DNA from: Enterobacter hormaechei subsp. xiangfangensis
Lineage (GTDB): Bacteria > Pseudomonadota > Gammaproteobacteria > Enterobacterales > Enterobacteriaceae
Direction of reading: 5' to 3'
DNA length: 64,000 bases
Assembly (NCBI RefSeq): GCF_001729785.1
Contig: NZ_CP017183.1
Span: forward strand, 434,001-498,000
In this document: positions 56,090 to 63,419 of the stretch, piece by piece
Numbering within the stretch: position 1 is the stretch's first letter
How the letters are laid out: each line of letters opens with the position of its first letter
Notes under the pieces: model-generated
What the model was told of the DNA's origin: nothing
Seen by the model: the letters and a program-made list of their open reading frames with translations, nothing else
Databases searched by the model: none
Position numbers and translations under genes: made by a program

Positions 56090-56245
56090 CTACTTGCCGG
56101 AGCGACAATCCATCCGCGCTGTCACTTCAAGCGAGCCGTTACGAAAACGGATCTCGCACAGTGTTTTCCTCGTCACCAGCGTTAAGATGATTATTGTCAA
56201 AGAAATAATCATCAAAACCCCGATACTTGGGTTTCTGCGTTTCAT
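56090..56245 (-). CDS. Hok/Gef-family small membrane toxin
   Basis: 51 residues: MKRRNPSIGVLMIISL, a membrane-spanning stretch to about residue 24, then LVTRKTLCEIRFRNGSLEV and a polar tail. Residues LVTRK-LCEIR plus the C-terminal SGK pattern match Hok, HokC and relatives, which depolarise the inner membrane and are held off by an antisense RNA (Sok). AAGGAGG precedes ATG 56245. No Mok frame could be confirmed. Too short for many gene callers; whether it is active or a decayed copy cannot be told from sequence. Confidence 0.75.
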   Translation of the reverse strand: MKRRNPSIGVLMIISLTIIILTLVTRKTLCEIRFRNGSLEVTARMDCRSGK

Positions 56246-56493
56246 GGATGCCTCCTTGCTTTTAAGCGGGCGAGGTAGCGAACTCCACGGTGTGACGTGT
56301 CGTTTCGAGCCCCCGCCCTGATTTTTTATCAGGCGGGGCTTTCCACTTTCCGTCCCATGCCTGAGACGGTCAGTCTCAAGCACCCGCCGCCACTCTAGCG
56401 GATCCCCATAAGAAAACCTTATCCACGTCACATTTCTACGAGCCTGCTCGTAATCTTTTCCACTCCGCTTACCAGTCTAATGCCGCGTAATAG

Positions 56494-56509
56494 CGTGATA
56501 TTCATCACG
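56494..56509. promoter_or_regulatory. Candidate CRP site upstream of the cluster
   Basis: CGTGA-tattca-TCACG keeps the GTGA-N6-TCAC core of the CRP consensus with perfect symmetry. Catabolite control of a sugar-acid operon is plausible. Centre 178 bases before the first gene. Confidence 0.6.
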
Positions 56510-56573
56510 TAAATCCAGCGATTTATACAGATTCACCGCATTTATGTGGCACAGATCACTGCCGCTGCTCGCC

Positions 56574-56593
56574 TTTCCACTTCGAAGTGGAAA
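56574..56593. promoter_or_regulatory. Perfect 20-base palindrome before the cluster
   Basis: TTTCCACTTC directly followed by its reverse complement GAAGTGGAAA, 86 bases before ATG 56680. Suited to a dimeric DNA-binding protein; no loop, so it is a poor RNA antiterminator hairpin. Confidence 0.65.
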
Positions 56594-56679
56594 ACAACTC
56601 GCTACAAACAATTCCCCCTCGACGTTAGTTTTATTCCAGAGCCATTAACGGGGTAAGACGAGTGATTAACGGAGCGGTA

Positions 56680-57000
56680 ATGAACGACGTTGGGGAACAG
56701 GCGGTGCAAACAGAACAGCTCGCGAACACCATGCTTCAGCAGGTCTACGCCCTGCTGGCCCGGCACAACATCATTCCCAACGCGGTACAGGAGCAGATGC
56801 TGACCTCCCACGTTCGCGCAATGGCGCACCGGTCCGTGACCGGCGAGCCGCTGCCGGAGGTTGAAGCAGAGCTGTTCGACGAAATTTCACCAGATTCAAT
56901 GCAACTCGCCCGTGAAGTGGTAGCGCAGTTCGGCAACCTTCCTGATGAAGAGGCCTGGCTGCTCTCCGTTCACTTCGAAGTCGCGAAAGACAACCTTTAA
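56680..57000 (+). CDS. Stand-alone PRD-domain protein (EF_0829/AHA_3910-like)
   Basis: 106 residues, all one PTS-regulation domain with no DNA- or RNA-binding part. Conserved PRD histidines are seen at H44 and H50 (LTSHVRAMAHR) and H98 (WLLSVHFE), the positions phosphorylated in other PRDs. I chose ATG 56680, with GGAG nine bases upstream; GTG 56662 is in frame. First gene of the cluster, 10 bases before the next. Probably couples this operon to PTS phosphorylation through another protein, perhaps the antiterminator at 63420. Family membership is recalled, not searched. Confidence 0.78.
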   Translation: MNDVGEQAVQTEQLANTMLQQVYALLARHNIIPNAVQEQMLTSHVRAMAHRSVTGEPLPEVEAELFDEISPDSMQLAREVVAQFGNLPDEEAWLLSVHFEVAKDNL

Positions 57001-57010
57001 GGAGCAACAC

Positions 57011-57373
57011 ATGGAACAGATTACAGTCGTGATTGGCGATCGCCTGGGTAAAGGTCAGAAAGTGGCTGCGGGTGTGGAAAAAGCCGGCGGACGCGCGGTT
57101 GTCGTACCGGGCATGGCAGCGGATATGAAGCTCGGTGACGTGATGAAAGCAGAAAACGCCACCTTCGGGATCTCCTTCTGCGGCAGCGGCGGCGCGGGCG
57201 CCATCACCGCTCAGACCAAATATGGCTACAAGGCCAAATACGGCATGCGCTCCGTGGATGAGGGGGTGACCGCCATAAACGAAGGCTGCAACGTGCTGGG
57301 CTTTGGCTTTATGGATAAAGAAGAGCTGGGCGAGCGTCTGGTACAGGCGTGGCAGAAGAAATACGGCGCGTAA
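57011..57373 (+). CDS. Glycine-rich SFCGS-family protein
   Basis: 120-residue cytoplasmic protein. The family motif GISFCGSGGAGAITAQTKYG has a single conserved cysteine at residue 57 in a glycine-rich loop. That loop resembles the phosphorylated cysteine loop of small PTS IIB proteins only in general form; I infer rather than show such a role. GGAG precedes the ATG at 57011. Belongs to a cluster of families defined from Enterococcus faecalis EF_0830 and Aeromonas. Exact function unknown. Confidence 0.82.
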   Translation: MEQITVVIGDRLGKGQKVAAGVEKAGGRAVVVPGMAADMKLGDVMKAENATFGISFCGSGGAGAITAQTKYGYKAKYGMRSVDEGVTAINEGCNVLGFGFMDKEELGERLVQAWQKKYGA

Positions 57374-57375
57374 GC

Positions 57376-57675
57376 ATGAAAGAACAGTTCACAACCACGG
57401 TGAGAGTGAAGGGGAAGGGCGACGCCAAAGCGCGCGCCTTTGCCGACGCCCTCAACCACGTTCAGGCTGCGGTGATGAAAGCCTCACCGCATATCTTACT
57501 GCGTATTGAGCCACAGGATGTGCAGGTTGTTCAGGCGCAAGAAGCGGTGCGAAAAGAAGCGTTTCTGTTCTTCTTTCTGCGCCGGGAAAGACGCACCTAC
57601 AGCGTGGAGCTGGATGTGACCGTCAACGTGACCGCCATCAATCTCGACCAGGTGGATTTCGTCACGCAACGCTGA
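57376..57675 (+). CDS. DUF4312-family protein
   Basis: 99-residue protein, two bases after the SFCGS gene, with ATG 57376. Begins MKEQFTTTVRVKGKGDAKAR and has an alpha/beta pattern ending VTVNVTAINLDQVDFVTQR; no signal peptide or membrane segment. Sits between the SFCGS protein and two membrane proteins, so is likely a cytoplasmic subunit of their transporter. No catalytic motif is recognised. Confidence 0.8.
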   Translation: MKEQFTTTVRVKGKGDAKARAFADALNHVQAAVMKASPHILLRIEPQDVQVVQAQEAVRKEAFLFFFLRRERRTYSVELDVTVNVTAINLDQVDFVTQR

Positions 57676-57697
57676 TTATTCATAAAAGGGCAGACTG

Positions 57698-58474
57698 ATG
57701 TTCTTAATTATATTAATAAAATCGCTCATCATTGGCGGCCTGGTTGGCGTCGGTGTTGGCGCCGGGGCTGCACGCATGTTTCATGCGCCTACCACTCAGG
57801 GTATGGGCGCGTTTCGTACGTTGGGGGAACTGAACTCCTGCGAAGGGGATCCGGCGTCCCACTTCTCCTTTGGGTTAGGTTTCTTCTTTAACGCCTGGGC
57901 CTCTTCCGTGGCCGCAGGTGCCTTCACACAGGACGTTGACCACCGCATCATCCCGAACTGGGGTGCTGCTGCACTGATGATTAAAAACCGTAACGTCGGT
58001 GAAACGCTGCATGACCCGCGCAAAATGGCGATTGCCTGCGGCATCATCGGCATGATTGTCGTGACCTTCCTTAACCTGACCGCCTCCTCCGTTCCGGCAG
58101 CGCTTCAGGTGACCGCCGTGAAGGTGCTGGTACCGGCGGCGAACCTGCTGGTCAACACCGTGATGCCGGTGATCTTCTGGCTGGCGGCCATCGACGCGGG
58201 TAAAAAATCGGGCTTCTGGGCCACCATCTTTGGCGGCGCGGCACAGCTGATCATGGGTAACGCCGTACCGGGTCTGGTACTGGGTATTCTGATTGGTAAA
58301 GGTGTTGAAGAGAGTGGCTGGAACCACGTCACCAAAGTGATGATGGCGGCGATCGTTCTGCTCTTCGTGCTGAGCGGCTTCTTCCGCGGCTTCGACATGA
58401 AGATGATCGAATCCTTCCATCTGACCGTGCCGAACTGGCTCGACATGATCCACAACTCGCTCAGCGGTAAATAA
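57698..58474 (+). CDS. DUF4311-family membrane protein
   Basis: 258-residue polytopic membrane protein with about six to seven hydrophobic segments: residues 2-25, 55-72, 105-130, 140-165, 168-185, 190-205 and 212-232. Contains HRIIPNWGAAALMIKNRNVG, an odd polar loop that might bind substrate. Short cytoplasmic tail. Next gene DUF4310 is 13 bases on. The pair forms the likely membrane core of a transporter not of a known PTS or ABC type. Function unknown. Confidence 0.82.
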   Translation: MFLIILIKSLIIGGLVGVGVGAGAARMFHAPTTQGMGAFRTLGELNSCEGDPASHFSFGLGFFFNAWASSVAAGAFTQDVDHRIIPNWGAAALMIKNRNVGETLHDPRKMAIACGIIGMIVVTFLNLTASSVPAALQVTAVKVLVPAANLLVNTVMPVIFWLAAIDAGKKSGFWATIFGGAAQLIMGNAVPGLVLGILIGKGVEESGWNHVTKVMMAAIVLLFVLSGFFRGFDMKMIESFHLTVPNWLDMIHNSLSGK

Positions 58475-58487
58475 CAGGAGCCTCTAA

Positions 58488-59129
58488 ATGGAACAGAATA
58501 AAGGTTTTTGGTATGCCGACTGGTCGTTCCCGATCTTCGTTGGCCTGCTCTCCTCCGGCGTCTTCGCCGGGACGCACATGTACTACCTCTACGGCATCGG
58601 CGCGTTTAACGAAGTGGCCTTCGTGGCGATGCTGAAAGCGGGAATCGATACCGGCGTCTACGGCGCGGTGGCGGCGTTCGGTGCTAGCTTCCTGTTCGCC
58701 CGTATTATCGAAGGCTCGCTGGTGGGTATTCTCGATATCGGCGGCGCGATCCAGACCGGCGTGGGCCTCGGCGTTCCGGCGCTGCTGCTGGGCGCGGGCA
58801 TCATGTTCCCGGTGACCAACTTCATTGCCGCGCTGATTACCGGCCTGGTGATTGGCCTGGCGATTGGCTACGTCATCATCCTTGCGCGTAAGTTCACCAT
58901 CAACCAGAGCAACTCCACCTACGGCGCAGACGTGATGATGGGCGCGGGTAACGCCTCCGGCCGCTTCCTCGGGCCGTTGATTATCCTCAGCGCCATGACC
59001 GCTTCCATTCCAATCGGCGTCGGTTCCCTGGTAGGCGCGTTGCTGTTCTACATCTGGCAGAAGCCGATAACCGGTGGCGCCATCCTCGGCGCAATGATTT
59101 TGGGCTGGCTGTTCCCGGTCGCTCTTTAA
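58488..59129 (+). CDS. DUF4310-family membrane protein
   Basis: 213 residues, about six membrane segments (approximately 14-35, 45-65, 70-85, 90-115, 118-140, 160-200). Starts MEQNKGFWYADWSFPIFVGL, with glycine-rich helices (GAIQTGVGLGVPALLLGAGI). AGGAG precedes the ATG. Second membrane partner of the cluster. No known transport signature is visible to me. Confidence 0.82.
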   Translation: MEQNKGFWYADWSFPIFVGLLSSGVFAGTHMYYLYGIGAFNEVAFVAMLKAGIDTGVYGAVAAFGASFLFARIIEGSLVGILDIGGAIQTGVGLGVPALLLGAGIMFPVTNFIAALITGLVIGLAIGYVIILARKFTINQSNSTYGADVMMGAGNASGRFLGPLIILSAMTASIPIGVGSLVGALLFYIWQKPITGGAILGAMILGWLFPVAL

Positions 59130-59171
59130 TACCCGCGGGCGCTTCGGTGCCCGCCTTATCAGGAGAACCCC

Positions 59172-60305
59172 ATGTTTGATCTGCTCCTGCGCCGTGCGCG
59201 CCTCGCCGACGATACCCTGACCGATATCGCCATTCAGGACGGGAAGATCGCCGCGACAGGCGACATTAACGCTCCCGCCCGCAAAACGGTTGAGCTTAAC
59301 GGTGATGTGTTCGTCAGCGCGGGCTGGATTGACTCCCACGTCCACTGCTACCCGAACTCCCCGATTTACCACGACGAGCCGGACAGCGTGGGCATTGCCA
59401 CCGGCGTCACCACCGTGGTGGACGCGGGCAGCACCGGGGCCGACGACGTGGACGATTTCTACGCCATCACCCGCAAAGCCTCCACCGAGGTGTTTGCCCT
59501 GCTGAACATCTCCCGCGTGGGGCTGATCGCCCAGAACGAGCTGGCCAATATGGCCAATATTGACGCCGACGCGGTGAAAGAGGCGGTGAAACGCCATCCT
59601 GATTTTATCGTCGGCCTGAAGGCGCGCATGAGCAGCAGCGTGGTCGGTGAAAACGGCATCACCCCGCTGGCGCGCGCGAAAGCGATCCAGAAAGAGAACG
59701 GCGACCTGCCGCTGATGGTGCACATTGGCAACAACCCGCCGAACCTCGACGAAATCGCCGAGCTGCTGAGCTCCGGCGACATCATTACCCACTGCTACAA
59801 CGGCAAGCCAAACCGCATCCTGACGCCCTCCGGCGAGCTGCGTGCCTCCATTACCTCCGCCCTGAAGCGCGGCGTGCGTCTGGACGTTGGCCACGGTACG
59901 GCGAGCTTCAGCTTTGAAGTGGCGAAGCGCGCTATTGCGATGGGCATTTTGCCGCACACCATCAGCTCGGATATTTACTGCCGCAACCGCATCAACGGTC
60001 CGGTCGGCTCGCTGGCAAGCGTGATGTCGAAATTCCTCGCCATCGGCATGTCATTGCCGCAGGTGATTGACTGCGTCACCGCCAACGCCGCCGACGGCCT
60101 GCGCCTGACGCGCAAAGGCCGCATTCAGCCTGGCCTCGACGCCGATCTGACGCTGTTTACCCTCAAGCGCCAGCCGACGGTGCTGACGGATGCCGAAAAC
60201 GACAGCCTACAGGCTGAACACATTCTGGTGCCGCTTGCCGCGATCCGCGCGGGCAAGGGCTACATGACCGAACAAGGGAGCACGGAACATGCCTTCGATT
60301 TATGA
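59172..60305 (+). CDS. Amidohydrolase/deacetylase of the EF_0837 type
   Basis: 377-residue metal-dependent hydrolase of the amidohydrolase superfamily. Metal ligands are visible: H56 and H58 in DSHVHCY, the bridging lysine K150 in IVGLKARMS, H184 in MVHIGNN, H207 in ITHCYNG and D267 in HTISSDIYC. It may remove an N-acyl or open a cyclic amide of a sugar acid; TIGR-type relatives occur with DgaE/DgaF-like genes. GGAGAA upstream of ATG 59172; overlaps the next gene by 17 bases, so the two are probably co-translated. Confidence 0.87.
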   Translation: MFDLLLRRARLADDTLTDIAIQDGKIAATGDINAPARKTVELNGDVFVSAGWIDSHVHCYPNSPIYHDEPDSVGIATGVTTVVDAGSTGADDVDDFYAITRKASTEVFALLNISRVGLIAQNELANMANIDADAVKEAVKRHPDFIVGLKARMSSSVVGENGITPLARAKAIQKENGDLPLMVHIGNNPPNLDEIAELLSSGDIITHCYNGKPNRILTPSGELRASITSALKRGVRLDVGHGTASFSFEVAKRAIAMGILPHTISSDIYCRNRINGPVGSLASVMSKFLAIGMSLPQVIDCVTANAADGLRLTRKGRIQPGLDADLTLFTLKRQPTVLTDAENDSLQAEHILVPLAAIRAGKGYMTEQGSTEHAFDL

Positions 60306-61407
60306 GAAGTACAACTTAAAGCAGGTTATCAACACCTCTGGCCGCATGACGGCGCTGGGCGTCTCCACGCCGCGCCCGGAAGTGGTGCAGGCGGCGATGG
60401 ACGGCATGAATCACTATTTCGAGATGAAGGATCTGGTCAATAAAACCGGGGAATACATCGCGAAGCTGCTGGAGGTGGAAGGGGCGACGGTGGTCTCCTG
60501 CGCGTCGGCGGGCATTGCCCAGTCCGTGGCGGCTGTGCTGGTGAAAGACAGCGACTGGCTGCTGGAAAACCTGCACGTCACACCGATTGAAAATAACGAG
60601 ATCGTCCTGCCGAAAGGCCACAACGTGAATTTTGGCGCGCCGGTGGGCACCATGGTGGCGCTTGGCGGCGGCAAGCTGGTGGAAGCGGGCTACGCCAACG
60701 AATGTTCCGCCGATCAGCTGGCGGCGGCGATCACCCCGCGCACGGCGGCTATCCTCTACATTAAATCGCACCACTGCGTGCAGAAAAGCATGCTCAGCGT
60801 CGAGCAGGCGGCGGTTGTCGCGCGTAAACACGACTTGCCGCTGATCGTTGATGCCGCGGCGGAAGAAGATCTGCATACCTATTACCGATCCGGCGCCGAT
60901 CTGGTGATCTACAGCGGCGCGAAGGCGATCGAAGGCCCAACCAGCGGCCTGGTGATTGGCAAAACCCAGTACGTTGAGTGGGTGAAGCGCCAGACGGCGG
61001 GCATTGGCCGCGCGATGAAGGTGGGCAAAGAGGGCATTCTTGGCCTGACCTGCGCCATCGAACACTACCTGACGGCCACCAAGGAGAGCGGCGCCGAGAT
61101 GGTGGCGAAAATGACGCCGTTTATCGAGGCGCTCAACACCCTTAACGGTGTGACCGCGCGCGTGGTCTGGGACAGCGCCGGACGCGACATCGCCCGCACC
61201 GAAATTAAGTTCGACGAAGCCACCACCGGCGTCGGCACGGGTGACCTGGTGGCGAAGCTGAAGCAGGGCGAATACGCCATTTACTTCCGTGGCTATAAAG
61301 CCAACGAAGGGATTATCGAAGCGGACGTGCGCAGCGTAAACGCTGACCAGCTGAACATTGTGTACCGCCGCATTAGTGAAGTATTAGGACAGGAGAAAAA
61401 CGCATGA
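60289..61407 (+). CDS. DgaE-like PLP-dependent ammonia-lyase
   Basis: 372-residue PLP enzyme of the SelA-like fold. Relatives such as DgaE of Salmonella convert D-glucosaminate 6-phosphate to 2-keto-3-deoxy-gluconate 6-phosphate plus ammonia. K212 in YSGAKAIEGPTSG is the expected Schiff-base lysine and D188 in LIVDAAAEED the pyridine-nitrogen partner; SCASAGIAQS is the phosphate cup. Starts 17 bases inside the amidohydrolase gene and overlaps the aldolase gene by four bases. Confidence 0.88.
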   Translation: MPSIYEKYNLKQVINTSGRMTALGVSTPRPEVVQAAMDGMNHYFEMKDLVNKTGEYIAKLLEVEGATVVSCASAGIAQSVAAVLVKDSDWLLENLHVTPIENNEIVLPKGHNVNFGAPVGTMVALGGGKLVEAGYANECSADQLAAAITPRTAAILYIKSHHCVQKSMLSVEQAAVVARKHDLPLIVDAAAEEDLHTYYRSGADLVIYSGAKAIEGPTSGLVIGKTQYVEWVKRQTAGIGRAMKVGKEGILGLTCAIEHYLTATKESGAEMVAKMTPFIEALNTLNGVTARVVWDSAGRDIARTEIKFDEATTGVGTGDLVAKLKQGEYAIYFRGYKANEGIIEADVRSVNADQLNIVYRRISEVLGQEKNA

Positions 61408-62144
61408 AACTGACCCCCAACTTTTACCGTGACCGCGTCTGTCTGAACGTGCTGGCTGGCTCAAAGGCCAACGCCAGCGCCATCTATGAGGCGGCGGAAG
61501 GCCACGTGCTGGTGGGCGTGCTCTCCAAAAATTACCCGGACGTGGCGAGCGCGGTCGCGGATATGCGTGAATACGCGAAGCTGATTGATAACGCGCTCTC
61601 CGTTGGCCTGGGCGCGGGCGATCCGAACCAGTCGGCGATGGTGAGTGAAATCTCCCGCCAGGTGCAGCCGCAGCACGTTAACCAGGTCTTTACCGGCGTG
61701 GCCACCAGCCGCGCGCTGCTGGGGCAAAATGACTCCGTGGTCAACGGTCTGGTCTCTCCGACCGGTACCGTCGGGATGGTGAAAATCTCCACCGGCCCGC
61801 TGAGCAGTAACGCGCCGGATGGCATTGTGCCGGTTGAAACCGCCATCGCCCTGCTGAAAGATTTCGGCGGGAGCTCCATCAAGTACTTTCCGATGGGCGG
61901 CCTGAAATGCCGTGACGAATACCAGGCGGTGGCGGAAGCCTGCGCCCGTCACGACTTCTGGCTGGAGCCGACCGGGGGAATCGATCTGGAGAACTTCGAG
62001 GCGATCTTGCAGATCGCCCTCGACGCGGGCGTGAGCAAAATCATCCCGCATATCTACAGCTCGATTATCGATAAAGCCAGCGGTGATACGCGCCCAGAAG
62101 ATGTGCGCACGCTGCTGGCGATGACGAAGAAGCTGGTGAAGTAA
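61404..62144 (+). CDS. DgaF-like KDGP aldolase
   Basis: 246-residue TIM-barrel enzyme of the KDGP aldolase family (EF_0839 type). By relation to DgaF it would split 2-keto-3-deoxy-gluconate 6-phosphate into pyruvate and glyceraldehyde 3-phosphate. MKLTPNFYRDRVCLNVLAGS begins it; SIKYFPMGGLKCRDEYQAV holds the lysine that should form the pyruvate Schiff base. Four-base overlap with the lyase gene. Ends the tightly packed block and is followed by an inverted repeat pair. Confidence 0.87.
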   Translation: MKLTPNFYRDRVCLNVLAGSKANASAIYEAAEGHVLVGVLSKNYPDVASAVADMREYAKLIDNALSVGLGAGDPNQSAMVSEISRQVQPQHVNQVFTGVATSRALLGQNDSVVNGLVSPTGTVGMVKISTGPLSSNAPDGIVPVETAIALLKDFGGSSIKYFPMGGLKCRDEYQAVAEACARHDFWLEPTGGIDLENFEAILQIALDAGVSKIIPHIYSSIIDKASGDTRPEDVRTLLAMTKKLVK

Positions 62145-62150
62145 AACCTG

Positions 62151-62186
62151 CCCCTCACCCCAGCCCTCTCCCCAAAGGGGAGAGGG
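62151..62186. repeat. ccctcaccc/ccctctcccc repeat, left unit of inverted pair
   Basis: cccctcaccccagccctctc then cccaaaggggagaggg; the first of a facing pair between the aldolase and lactonase genes. Confidence 0.85.
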
Positions 62187-62195
62187 TGTAATCGT

Positions 62196-62232
62196 CCCCT
62201 CTCCCCTTTGGGGAGAGGGTTAGGGTGAGGGG
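62196..62232. repeat. ccctcaccc/ccctctcccc repeat, right unit of inverted pair
   Basis: cccctctcccctttggggag then agggttagggtgagggg; the reverse complement of 62151-62186, 9 bases away, together a stem of about 36 bases. Same layout as the pair at 45599/45681. Confidence 0.85.
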
Positions 62233-62263
62233 AAACAAACCGCACACACCCGAAGGAGCCACC

Positions 62264-63400
62264 ATGCACACCCGTACCCTGCTTGTTGCTTCACTCTCTT
62301 TACTTGCTACCTCTGCTATCGCTCAAAACCAGTACGCCTGGGTGGGCACCTACAACCCCAACGGCGAAGGGCTGTACCGCTTTACCGTCGACCCGCAAAC
62401 CGGTGCGCTGAACGATAAAACGCTGGTGAGCAAGCTGCCGAACGCCGCGCAGTTAACCGTCTCACACGACGGCAAAACGCTCTATCTGGCAAGCGAAGTG
62501 GAGCAGGGCGTGGTGCAGGCGCTGCGCATCGGCGATAACGGCACGCTGAGCGAGCTGAATCAGGTGGCCTCCGGCGGCGCGGGGCCGGTATATCTTTCCC
62601 TGACGCCGAACGGTAAACATCTGCTGGTGGCAAACTACATCAGCGGAACTGTCGCGGTGCTGCCCGTTAACGCAGACGGCAGCCTGAGCGATGCTACGGA
62701 CACCCATCAGGACAAAGGCGAACCGGGCGCGGCGAAGCCGGAAGCTGCCGTCGAGGGCAGTTTCGCCATCAGCGATCATAACGGCCCGCATGCGCACATG
62801 ATCGCCGCCGATCCGAGCGGGAAATACGTTTTTTCCACCGATCTGGGGCTGGATCGCATCTATCAGTACCGTTTTGACGATCAAACCGGGAAGCTGACTC
62901 CGAACGATCCGCCGTTTATCAGCGCCTCCTCAAAAGGGGCCGGGCCGCGCCACTTCGTCTTTACGCCGAAAGGTGATGCCCTGTGGCTGATTAACGAAGA
63001 GGCGTCTACGCTCACCCATTATGCGCTGGACAGTAATGGCAGGCTGAAAGAGGGTAAAACGGTTTCAGCCCTGCCGGACGGTTATAAAGGCACCAGTTTT
63101 GCTGCCGGGCTGGCGCTAAGTGCCGACGGGAAACAGCTGTATGTCGCTAACCGTTTGCATAACAGCATCGGGCACTTTACCGTAACGGCAGAGGGTACGC
63201 TGACGCATCAGGATGATGTCTGGACGCGCGGCGACTATCCGCGCACCCTGACGCTCGATAAGCAGGGTCGCTGGCTGTACGTCATGAACCAGCGCAGCGA
63301 CAACATTACCCGTTTCCGCGTGGCACCGGACGGCAAGCTGAGCGCCGAGCCAGACTATACCCCGGTCGGCAGCCCATCCCAGATGGTCATTTCACCTTAA
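62264..63400 (+). CDS. Exported lactonase-family beta-propeller protein
   Basis: 378-residue protein of the 6-phosphogluconolactonase-like (YbhE/Pgl, muconate-cyclase) beta-propeller family. A clear signal peptide (MHTRTLLVASLSLLATSAIA) sends it to the periplasm, unlike cytoplasmic Pgl, so its substrate is probably an unphosphorylated lactone. GPHAHMIAADPSGKYVFSTD and GAGPRHFVFTPKGDALWLIN are the conserved blade motifs. ATG 62264 has GAAGGAG; frame is open from 62225. It follows the sugar-acid operon through a repeat pair, and may or may not be co-transcribed. Confidence 0.88.
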   Translation: MHTRTLLVASLSLLATSAIAQNQYAWVGTYNPNGEGLYRFTVDPQTGALNDKTLVSKLPNAAQLTVSHDGKTLYLASEVEQGVVQALRIGDNGTLSELNQVASGGAGPVYLSLTPNGKHLLVANYISGTVAVLPVNADGSLSDATDTHQDKGEPGAAKPEAAVEGSFAISDHNGPHAHMIAADPSGKYVFSTDLGLDRIYQYRFDDQTGKLTPNDPPFISASSKGAGPRHFVFTPKGDALWLINEEASTLTHYALDSNGRLKEGKTVSALPDGYKGTSFAAGLALSADGKQLYVANRLHNSIGHFTVTAEGTLTHQDDVWTRGDYPRTLTLDKQGRWLYVMNQRSDNITRFRVAPDGKLSAEPDYTPVGSPSQMVISP

Positions 63401-63419
63401 GTCGTAAGAGGACAACGAC

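Larger units (their letters stand above)
56246..56679. promoter_or_regulatory. Control region: hok leader and promoter side of the sugar-acid cluster
   Basis: 434 bases with no confident gene. Left part, minus strand, is the leader of the hok-like gene and contains a bulged hairpin at 56308-56340 (agcccccgccctgat / atcaggcggggct) that could end a Sok-like antisense RNA. Right part has a CRP-like site at 56494-56509 and a perfect 20-base palindrome at 56574-56593, both upstream of the gene at 56680. Confidence 0.65.

Noticed and set aside
56329..56358. Ten-codon frame in the hok leader as a Mok or leader peptide
   Set aside because: Stops 84 bases before hok and so cannot couple translation the way Mok does.
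56547..56562. Sigma-54-like TGGCAC..TGC before the cluster
   Set aside because: The GG and GC pairs are 11 bases apart, not the required 10, and the -12 box is poor. BglG/LevR-type regulators can use sigma 54, so it was considered, but spacing is decisive.
58461..59957. 498-codon minus-strand frame over DUF4310 and the amidohydrolase
   Set aside because: Antisense shadow of two well-supported genes; low-complexity, His/Arg/Gln-rich, with no domain signature.
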